The notes under the pieces: generated by a model
Databases searched by the model: none
Told to the model about the DNA's origin: nothing
What the model saw: the letters and a program-made list of their open reading frames with translations, nothing else
Made by a program: the position numbers and the translations under genes
DNA from: DATDPY01 sp964395765
GTDB taxonomy: Bacteria; Bacteroidota; Bacteroidia; Cytophagales; Cyclobacteriaceae
Length of the DNA stretch: 7,008 bases
Assembly (NCBI GenBank): GCA_964395765.1
Contig: CAYNCU010000217.1
Span: 1-7,008 of the forward strand
Reading direction: 5' to 3'
Part shown: positions 1-6,347 of the stretch, piece by piece
How the letters are laid out: every line of letters starts with the position of its first letter
How positions within the stretch are numbered: the first letter of the stretch is position 1

Positions 1-332
1 TACGTAAAATCGGGGAAGAATATAAATTTACATTTAAAAGAGGGGAGGGAGTCAACCGGAAAGAAGCAGAAATTGATATAACCTCAGCGCAATATAATTT
101 ACTTCGACCGTTAACAGCCGGAAGAAGATTGAAGAAACGGAGATATTATAAGGATCTAAATGAATACACGGTGGAGTATGATGTGTACTTTGGAAAAGCA
201 TCGGGACTTGTTGTAGCAGAAATCGAATTTAAATCCGAAGATGTATATTATAATTTCAAACCCCCTGCATGGTTTGGCCAGGAAATATCAGAAGATGATT
301 CATATCGTAACCGAAACCTGGCCGTTGAATGA
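1..332 (+). CDS. CYTH domain protein (triphosphate tunnel metalloenzyme family), 3' part only
   Basis: The reading frame is open from the left edge (first whole codon at base 3) to a TGA at 330-332, so 109 C-terminal residues are visible and the start lies outside. The visible part follows the second half of a bacterial CYTH domain: a strand ending TFKRG, an acidic/basic strand around EAEIDIT, a basic KKRRYY strand, EYDVYFG, the metal-site strand AEIEF with alternating glutamates, and the closing PPAWFGQEI followed by YRNRNLA. CYTH proteins are soluble beta-barrel tunnels that bind triphosphate substrates with Mg2+ or Mn2+. Bacterial members include inorganic tripolyphosphatases and class IV adenylyl cyclases, and the visible part does not say which this is. 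The N-terminal ExExK metal motif would be upstream of the window. A TTG at 129 could be mistaken for a start, but the same frame encodes conserved CYTH sequence before it. The next gene is convergent, so this one ends its own unit. Confidence 0.85.
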   Translation, partial: RKIGEEYKFTFKRGEGVNRKEAEIDITSAQYNLLRPLTAGRRLKKRRYYKDLNEYTVEYDVYFGKASGLVVAEIEFKSEDVYYNFKPPAWFGQEISEDDSYRNRNLAVE

Positions 333-335
333 TCG

Positions 336-376
336 CTGGTTCACTGGTCATTGGTTACTGGTCAATAGTTCATAGG
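336..376. repeat. Degenerate TGGTCA-type heptamer tandem repeat
   Basis: Right after the CYTH stop codon, the bases read as imperfect 7-8 base units: CTGGTTCA (336-343), CTGGTCA (344-350), TTGGTTA (351-357), CTGGTCA (358-364), ATAGTTCA (365-372), then TAGG. Two units are identical and the rest differ by one to three bases. From general experience, short degenerate repeats of this kind are common between genes in Bacteroidota, where they tend to sit just after stop codons. Their function is not established. No coding frame is supported here. Confidence 0.6.
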
Positions 377-393
377 TATATCATCCCTTTTCT

Positions 394-424
394 GTTAACG
401 ATGCCTACCCGTTACGCCGTTAAC
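394..424. terminator. Weak inverted repeat between convergent genes, possible bidirectional terminator
   Basis: GTTAACG at 394-400 is the exact reverse complement of CGTTAAC at 418-424, with a 17-base loop. It lies between two converging genes, starting 4 bases beyond the aminotransferase stop codon, which is where a shared terminator would be expected. The stem is only 7 pairs, the loop is long, and no T-run follows on either strand, so a classical intrinsic terminator is doubtful. Confidence 0.25.
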
Positions 425-428
425 CTGC

Positions 429-1556
429 TCAACGCCTGGGCTTATGATAAAATTCAATGATCTTTTCACAGATATAATCTATCTTGTCTTCCTGTAACCC
501 GGGATATATGGGAAGGCTTAATTCTTTACTTGCAATTTTTTCCGATTCCGGGAATTTCTCGGCAGAGCAATTCAGGAACTGCAGTGCCGGTTGCCGGTAA
601 GGGGGAATCGGGTAATGGATCAGCGTTTCAATGTCAAGTTGTTTAAGAAATTGCTGTAATTTATCTCTTTCTTCACAACAAATAGGGAAAATATGCCAGG
701 CCGGAATACTGAGATCATCCGGTTTAAAAAACTTTACGGCCTGTAATCCCTTGAGGTTTTTAAAGTACCTTAAGGCAATCTTATTTTTTTCTTTCAGCCA
801 ACGATCCAGGTATTTTAATTTGACAAGAAGAAAGGCCGCCTGTAATTCATCCAATCTTGAATTCACGCCAATTTTTTCAAATTCATATTTACGTGGCGAA
901 CCGTAATTCCTGAATACCCGGCAAAATTCAGCGAGATCCGGATCATTCGTTGTAATAATGCCTCCATCACCAAGAGCGCCCAGATTTTTCACCGGGTAAA
1001 AACTTGAACCGTTGATTTTTCCTATCGAGCCGGCCGGATTATTATTATAAAAGGCTCCCACCGATTGAGCGAAATCTTCAACTATGTTAAGATGGTATTG
1101 TGTTGCCAATTCTGTTAATTCAGTCATCCTGGCCGGGATACCATACAGATGAACAGGCATGATCACTTTGGTATTGGAATTGATCAAAGCTTCGGTTTTT
1201 TCAGGATTTAGGGTATAAGAATCGGTTCCGATATCAGCTAAAACAGGTTTGGCGCCTGTTTGTAAAACGGCTGAAATAGAAGCAAAAAAAGTGAAAGCCG
1301 GGACAATAACCTCATCGCCCGGGCCTATACCCAGAGATAACATGCTGATTTTCAGCGCATCATGGCCATTCCCAACGCCAATAGCAAATTTTACACCTGT
1401 TAATTCGGCAAATTTGAGCTCAAATTGTTCTAAAAAATTACCGTTGATATACCACCCTGAATCGAATACCCGATTGAAAATAACCCTGAAATCAAACTTA
1501 ATGTCCCTGTTGATTTTTTCGAAGGAATAATAGGGTATTTGGAAACCTGTTTTTAT
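429..1556 (-). CDS. DegT/DnrJ/EryC1/StrS-family PLP-dependent sugar aminotransferase, start codon unclear
   Basis: This fold-type I, pyridoxal-phosphate enzyme family transfers an amino group, usually from glutamate, to a nucleotide-linked keto sugar in the cytoplasm for O-antigen, capsule or glycan synthesis. With a start at 1556 it has 375 residues, normal for the family. Visible landmarks in that numbering are an N-terminal FDSGWYINGNFLEQFE, VGNGHDAL, the GPGDEVIVPAFTFFAS cofactor region, VHLYG, EDFAQSVGA (Asp161 and Gln164 stacking on the cofactor), SFYPVKNLGALGDGG with the Schiff-base Lys190, and GVNSRLDELQAA. The mix resembles dTDP-3-amino-3,6-dideoxyhexose transaminases of the FdtB/QdtB type, but the exact substrate cannot be read. 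Start: family sequence continues well upstream of the first in-frame ATG (1343), yet there is no in-frame ATG, GTG or TTG between it and the TAA at 1575-1577. The best-placed codon is ATA at 1554-1556, so a lost or non-canonical start is possible. It is the only sugar gene in the window. Confidence 0.9.
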   Translation of the reverse strand: MKTGFQIPYYSFEKINRDIKFDFRVIFNRVFDSGWYINGNFLEQFELKFAELTGVKFAIGVGNGHDALKISMLSLGIGPGDEVIVPAFTFFASISAVLQTGAKPVLADIGTDSYTLNPEKTEALINSNTKVIMPVHLYGIPARMTELTELATQYHLNIVEDFAQSVGAFYNNNPAGSIGKINGSSFYPVKNLGALGDGGIITTNDPDLAEFCRVFRNYGSPRKYEFEKIGVNSRLDELQAAFLLVKLKYLDRWLKEKNKIALRYFKNLKGLQAVKFFKPDDLSIPAWHIFPICCEERDKLQQFLKQLDIETLIHYPIPPYRQPALQFLNCSAEKFPESEKIASKELSLPIYPGLQEDKIDYICEKIIEFYHKPRR

Positions 1557-1574
1557 GGCTAAATGATTGAATTT

Positions 1575-1689
1575 TTAACAAACTCAATAAAAGTAAATTT
1601 ATTGTATTTTTTATTTAATAATTAATATTTTTTTTATATTTAGAATTCTTTTATAAGGCAAAAAAATTAAACAGGGTTAATCCTAATCA
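1575..1689. promoter_or_regulatory. AT-rich divergent spacer, presumed promoter region of the NTT-HEAT/TIR/nSTAND operon
   Basis: This spacer separates two divergent genes. Bases 1581-1660 contain only 9 G or C in 80. The only near match to the Bacteroidota -7 element TAnnTTTG on the + strand is TATATTTA at 1635-1642, with no TTG element at the expected distance upstream. A T-run lies at 1628-1635. No ribosomal RNA-complementary site is well placed before the GTG at 1690: the only candidate, AGGG at 1673-1676, ends 13 bases upstream. The region therefore probably carries promoters by position and composition, but no site can be pinned down. Confidence 0.4.
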
Positions 1690-4600
1690 GTGGTAAGATT
1701 TATTTACCGGATTCTCGGTGTTGACGAAGAACAGGGAAAGAGGGTCATTTTAATGATCATCATGGGATTTTTTGCCGGAATTTTCCTGGCCACATTTTCT
1801 GTTGCTTCGCAAACTTTATTCTTGCAGAATTTTGATCCGCAAAAAGATCTGCCTATAGCCATCGTCGTATCGGGTGTATTCGGCCTGGTGGTTACCATTG
1901 TCTACGCCTATTTTCAAAGCCGCATTTCCTATGTAAAGATAATTTTGATATTTCTTACCGTAATGGTGGCCTTAGTGGTCTTATTAACATTGGGATACCG
2001 GTATGTTGCCAACATTAAAGAAATTATCTATCTGTCATTTATTGCGAATGGACCATTTGCTGCTATATTACTGTTAATATTCTGGGGTACGTTCAATCGG
2101 TTATTTACTTTAAAAGAAGCAAAAGAAATTATCGGAAATATTGATACGGGAACATTGATCGCTTCCTTAATTTCATTTTTTTCTATCCCTGTCATTGTTA
2201 AAATGCTTTCCAATAATTCTGACTTGTTTATTATCAGTATGGGCGGGCTTGTGATCGCCTTTATTACATTGATCGTTATAAGCAGGATGTATAACCTTGA
2301 TAAAAATATAGCAGTCAAAGCTGACGTAAAGGCCGGGCGATATTCCTATCCCAAAATATTTAAAGACAGTTATACACGCCTTTTGTCAATATTTATAATC
2401 GTTTCCATGATTTGCGTTGCCTTTATTAATTTCTCCTTTCTGAATGCAACAAGCCAGCAATTTCCGGGAGAAGATGAAATGGCAGGATTTTTAGCCTATT
2501 TCGGAGGTGCTGTTGTAATATTAAGTTTCCTATTCCAAACTTTCTTTACTGACAGGATTATTTCAATGTATGGGCTTAAGGTTGCACTTTTAATTGATCC
2601 CATTCTTTTAGGAATACTTACGATCGGATCTGTGATTGTTGGATCTATTTTCGGATTCTCTTCCAACGCAAGCAATTTCATTTTGTTTTTCCTGGTTATT
2701 TCCATGTCACAAGCGATTCTTTCAATGTTGAACGGTTCACTCGACCAACCGGCCTTTATGTTATATTTTGTACCGTTACCCCCAGCCGTAAAACTTGACG
2801 TGCAGCCCAAAATCAATGGAGTAATAACGATTTTTGCCAGTTTGATTGCCGGTGGTATAATTTCTTTATTCAGTAATATCAAGGCTTTTAATCTATTAAC
2901 TGTGGTGGTTGCTGTTATTCCCTTAACGGTATTATGGTACTGGATTACCGTTAATATGTATAAAAAATACAGGGAAACACTAAAGCATACGCTTGAGACA
3001 AATAAAACAACGGCTAAGGAGAAATCGGAAGAAGGAGGAGGAAATCATACGATTTTATATGAGAAAGTTAATGAAGGCAAAGGTCCCGGAACCCTGTTTG
3101 CGCTGAACCTGATGGAACGAATTGAGCCCGTTTTATTTGAACAGTCATTGCAGAATTTGCACAATTCGGGGGACAGGAGTATACAAAACCTGATTAAAAA
3201 GGCCACTTCGCCCAAGAGATCGTTGAATGAAATTAATGAGAACCCAGGTGAAATAGCAGCTTCTGAGACCTTGAAACTTGCCCTGATGGCCCTTGAGTCC
3301 GAGCAGGAAAGCGAATTGGTAGCCCTTGATCCGAAGCAATTGTTAAGGCTGGCCAAATCACCAAATCCGGAGGAAAGGATTCATGTTGCGTTGGTTTTAC
3401 GAAAAATATTGAATGAGGAAAACACCTTTATATTGGTTGAACTGCTAAGGGATGTACATCCAAGCGTAAAAATCGCAGCAATCAATACCGCAAGGTTAAA
3501 AAAAGTCGCTTCAAGCTGGCCATTCCTTGTGGAATTGCTTGGATCCATCACATATTCTCACCACGCCTTTGCGGCGCTTGTGGCCATGGGTGAGGAGGTT
3601 TTACCCTATCTTGAAAAGGCCTTCCATCGTTCAGGTCAGACGGAAGAAGTGATGCTTAAAATTGCCAGGATTTACGAAAGAATAGGAGGACAACAATCCA
3701 TTGACCTGATGTGGGATAAGCTGGATTACCCTGATAAACAATTAGTTACCTTAATATTGAATTCATTACACAATAATAAATATGTTGTTCCTCACGAGCG
3801 GATGGTTAAAATAAGAACATTGCTGGAAAACACCCTTGGATATACCCTGTGGAATCTTGCAGCGATCGAGGAATTAAAAGAAAAGCCACAGAATGAGCTC
3901 ATCCGGCAGGCGTTACAAGAAGAAATTCATGATAATTATGAAAGGTTATACCTGCTATTAGGATTGATGTATGATCCACAGTCTGTCAGCCTGGTTCGAA
4001 AAAATATTGAATTAGGATCTTCGGAAACTATTACGTTTGCGTTGGAACTACTGGATGTATTTATTGACAAGGAAATAAGAAGGCTATTATTCCCGGTTCT
4101 GGATGATATTTCCGTTGATGAAAAGCTTGAGAAACTTCAGGATGACTTCCCGCGGGACAGGTTTGATGAAATACAGGTTCTAAAACAAATACTTAACCGC
4201 GATTTTAATCAGATCAATCAATGGACAAAAGCCTGCGCCTTATATACATTAAACCAGATAGAGGAATTTCAGGTTACCGATTCAATAATAGCGCATTTAT
4301 TTAATCCTGACCCACTGTTAAGTGAGATGGCAGCCTGGCTGATTCAATCCAAGGATGAAAATACCTACAAAAGGATCAGCATGAGAATAAAGAGGGAGGT
4401 CAGAATTGAATTGAATGAAATACTTGCCAGTACACAATTTAAAAATGAATTAACAGATTCTCTTTCACTGAGATTTGAGAAAGTATTATTTCTGAAATCG
4501 ACCAATTTATTTAAAGACATGCCGGGCTACCTGTTGGCAGAGATTGTAGATTCTGTCAATTTCCGTAACTACAGGACGGGTGAGATGATATTTTCAAGAC

Positions 4601-4890
4601 TTGATAATTTCCCTGCCGACTTAATGGTAATGGCAGGGGGTAAGGCAATATTAACAGGCCCGGAAGGCTTCAGGAAAGAACTTTCCAAAGGTGATGCCAT
4701 TGGAGAGATTATGCTTCCGGATATGGATGCCTCCGCAATTGAAGGTATTATGGAGAATAAGGGTTCTGCTTTGCTCATAGGTTCAGGAAAGTTATTTGAC
4801 CTGATGGCTAAATATGAACAAATCACCAAGATTTTAATTGCCTCCTGGGAAAAAATAGTTTCACAACCTGAGGTTTTAATTCAAGCGTAA
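1690..4890 (+). CDS. NTT/MFS-like 12-helix membrane protein fused to HEAT-like repeats and a cNMP-binding-like domain
   Basis: A 1066-residue three-part protein. Residues about 18-422 hold roughly 12 hydrophobic helices (near 18-44, 55-76, 82-102, 112-133, 153-172, 178-198, 230-252, 266-286, 297-321, 328-350, 376-395 and 400-422). Stretches such as FLAYFGGA, then QTFFTDRIISMYGLK and YFVPLPP, then KINGVITIFAS recall NTT/ADP-ATP translocase-like members of the major facilitator fold. A charged, glycine-containing linker (about 423-455) leads to an alpha-helical region (about 460-925) with HEAT-like units, for example around HPSVKIAAINTARLKK (590-605) and NPDPLLSEMAAWLI (872-885). Residues about 930-1055 match a cyclic-nucleotide-binding beta-roll (LFKDM, YRTGEMIF, GDAIGEIML), but the phosphate-binding cassette lacks its usual Arg-Ala/Thr, so a cyclic nucleotide may not be the ligand. 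The cytosolic tail could scaffold partners. GTG at 1690 is chosen because TAA precedes it in frame (1684-1686) and the next Met (residue 22) would cut into helix 1. Transport activity and substrate are unknown. Confidence 0.85.
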   Translation: MVRFIYRILGVDEEQGKRVILMIIMGFFAGIFLATFSVASQTLFLQNFDPQKDLPIAIVVSGVFGLVVTIVYAYFQSRISYVKIILIFLTVMVALVVLLTLGYRYVANIKEIIYLSFIANGPFAAILLLIFWGTFNRLFTLKEAKEIIGNIDTGTLIASLISFFSIPVIVKMLSNNSDLFIISMGGLVIAFITLIVISRMYNLDKNIAVKADVKAGRYSYPKIFKDSYTRLLSIFIIVSMICVAFINFSFLNATSQQFPGEDEMAGFLAYFGGAVVILSFLFQTFFTDRIISMYGLKVALLIDPILLGILTIGSVIVGSIFGFSSNASNFILFFLVISMSQAILSMLNGSLDQPAFMLYFVPLPPAVKLDVQPKINGVITIFASLIAGGIISLFSNIKAFNLLTVVVAVIPLTVLWYWITVNMYKKYRETLKHTLETNKTTAKEKSEEGGGNHTILYEKVNEGKGPGTLFALNLMERIEPVLFEQSLQNLHNSGDRSIQNLIKKATSPKRSLNEINENPGEIAASETLKLALMALESEQESELVALDPKQLLRLAKSPNPEERIHVALVLRKILNEENTFILVELLRDVHPSVKIAAINTARLKKVASSWPFLVELLGSITYSHHAFAALVAMGEEVLPYLEKAFHRSGQTEEVMLKIARIYERIGGQQSIDLMWDKLDYPDKQLVTLILNSLHNNKYVVPHERMVKIRTLLENTLGYTLWNLAAIEELKEKPQNELIRQALQEEIHDNYERLYLLLGLMYDPQSVSLVRKNIELGSSETITFALELLDVFIDKEIRRLLFPVLDDISVDEKLEKLQDDFPRDRFDEIQVLKQILNRDFNQINQWTKACALYTLNQIEEFQVTDSIIAHLFNPDPLLSEMAAWLIQSKDENTYKRISMRIKREVRIELNEILASTQFKNELTDSLSLRFEKVLFLKSTNLFKDMPGYLLAEIVDSVNFRNYRTGEMIFSRLDNFPADLMVMAGGKAILTGPEGFRKELSKGDAIGEIMLPDMDASAIEGIMENKGSALLIGSGKLFDLMAKYEQITKILIASWEKIVSQPEVLIQA

Positions 4891-4892
4891 AT

Positions 4893-6347
4893 ATGGCATT
4901 CAAATACGATTTGTTTTTATATTATGATCAGCGGGATAATTCCGGCAGTGGAACCGAGCAGATGGGCTGGGGGGAAAATTTAATGCGCTTTTTGAGAATT
5001 ATGTTACGGCAATTTCTCGGTAGGGAACCTGTATTTTTAGAACCCGGTGAGGAAAACGGTGAAACTCCTGATTTATCAGAGGTTAAAACACTGATTTTTA
5101 TTGTATCGCCGGCCAGTATTGATTCTTCTGCTTTGCATACTCTTATCAATCAATTTAAGGAAGAATGTGATCGTGAAGATATTGCCGGACTTGGTTTCGC
5201 CGGAAGAATATTTAAGATTGTAAAGTTACCCGTTCCACTCGCCAATCAACCCGAAGAAATCAGGGACTTATTACCGTTCGATTTATACGATTATGATGCG
5301 GTATCGGGTAAAGCCAGGGAAATCGATAATTTTTTCAGCCGGGAAGCCGAAATGAATTATTGGATGAAGTTAGTGGACCTTGCTTATGATATTCATGAAG
5401 TCCTGGCGCGCCTTGATAACCAGGTTGTTGCCGGCCCATCGGAACCGGTTAAAAAATCGGTATTCCTTGCCGAAACCGGACCTGAGTTGATCGTTCAGCG
5501 GAATATGATAAAAAGGGAATTATTAAGGCAGGGATATCGGGTGCATCCTGATAAGAATTTGCCTGATAATCCCGAAAACCTTTCTGAGGAAGTCACTACT
5601 ATTCTGGGCAACTGTAATTACTCCATTCATTTAATGGGGGACCATGTCGAAGGGACATCAGATGTTTCTTTGGCCGAGATTCAAAATTCCGTTGTGTCCA
5701 ATTACATTAAGTCCAACCAGGAATCGAACGCTAAAGGATTCTCAAGATTGATCTGGCTTTCCCCGAATTTTAAAGTTAAGGATGAACGGGAACAGACCTT
5801 TCTTGAAACCATGCGGAGGGATCTTGAGGATGTCGGACACACTGAAATTTTTCAAACGCCATTTGAAGATTTCAAGTTTGTCCTTAAAAACAGCCTTATC
5901 GATGTAAGTGATATTGATTTGAAAATTCAATCCTCGAATGGCCTTACAACGGGTAAAAATATATACCTGATCTATGATAAAGTTGACCGGGAGAATGGGG
6001 TAAGGTTGGCGGAACACATAAGACATAAAGGATTTAACGTCATGGAGCCTTCTTTTGAAGGCGACCTGTTGGATATAAGGCAACTGCATATTCATAACCT
6101 GGTCGAGTTTGATGCCGCTATCATATTCGCAGGAAAGGTGAATGCATTCTGGGTAAAAATGAAATTGCTGGATATTCTTAAATCACCTGGTTTAGGGAGG
6201 CTTAAATCATTAGATCATAAATCTATATTTATCGATTCCCCCGGTAATATTGATAAAGCGGAATTCAGCAATTATGAAGTTAATATGCTTGAAAAAGAGG
6301 GAAATGATTTCGGGGTTGTTGACGAGTTTATAAACAACTTATTATAA
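4893..6347 (+). CDS. Triple TIR-like (Rossmannoid) domain protein
   Basis: A soluble 484-residue protein without signal peptide or membrane helices. Three modules follow one another. Module 1 (about 4-175) is TIR-like: strand YDLFLYYD, GWGENLMRFLRIML, FIVSPASIDSS, then the family-like tail NYWMKLVDLAYDI. Where catalytic TIRs carry the helix with WCxxE, this has SSALHTLI, so the NADase glutamate appears absent. Module 2 (about 188-335) has VFLAETG, an Arg-bearing helix RNMIKREL, GYRVHPDKNLP, SIHLMGDHVEG, SLAEIQNS and RLIWLSP, a TIR/DUF4062-like pattern seen in conflict-system proteins. Module 3 (about 355-484) starts NIYLIYDKVD and carries FEGD, FDAAIIFAG, FWVKMKLLDILK and GLGRL, again a TIR-like pattern. 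TIR domains either hydrolyse or cyclise NAD+ or assemble as adaptors; the degenerate first module favours an adaptor or regulatory role, but modules 2 and 3 could be active. It starts 2 bases after the transporter-fusion stop and overlaps the NTPase start by one base, so the three are probably co-translated. Confidence 0.8.
   Translation: MAFKYDLFLYYDQRDNSGSGTEQMGWGENLMRFLRIMLRQFLGREPVFLEPGEENGETPDLSEVKTLIFIVSPASIDSSALHTLINQFKEECDREDIAGLGFAGRIFKIVKLPVPLANQPEEIRDLLPFDLYDYDAVSGKAREIDNFFSREAEMNYWMKLVDLAYDIHEVLARLDNQVVAGPSEPVKKSVFLAETGPELIVQRNMIKRELLRQGYRVHPDKNLPDNPENLSEEVTTILGNCNYSIHLMGDHVEGTSDVSLAEIQNSVVSNYIKSNQESNAKGFSRLIWLSPNFKVKDEREQTFLETMRRDLEDVGHTEIFQTPFEDFKFVLKNSLIDVSDIDLKIQSSNGLTTGKNIYLIYDKVDRENGVRLAEHIRHKGFNVMEPSFEGDLLDIRQLHIHNLVEFDAAIIFAGKVNAFWVKMKLLDILKSPGLGRLKSLDHKSIFIDSPGNIDKAEFSNYEVNMLEKEGNDFGVVDEFINNLL

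Noticed and set aside
129..332. Short separate gene starting at TTG 129
   Set aside because: The same frame is open to the left edge and encodes conserved CYTH sequence before base 129, so it is the tail of a longer gene.
336..376. CRISPR-like repeat array
   Set aside because: Units are 7-8 bases, contiguous and without spacers.
1249..1530. + strand open frame opposite the aminotransferase N-terminus
   Set aside because: The - strand encodes unmistakable DegT-family sequence here, including VGNGHDAL and GDEVIVP. The + strand reading has no recognisable features. The + strand frame at 631-906 is rejected for the same reason.
1602..1642. Bacteroidota promoter formed by TTG 1602-1604 and TATATTTA 1635-1642
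   Set aside because: The gap between the elements is 30 bases rather than about 19, and the -7 element lacks its final G.
2496..2882. Antisense open frame inside the membrane-fusion gene
   Set aside because: It lies opposite a well-supported transmembrane coding region, matches no family I know, and is composed as expected for the reverse of hydrophobic codons. The same holds for the other antisense frames at 1704-1898, 2028-2318, 3045-3356, 4569-4829, 4928-5149, 5742-6095 and 6752-6943.
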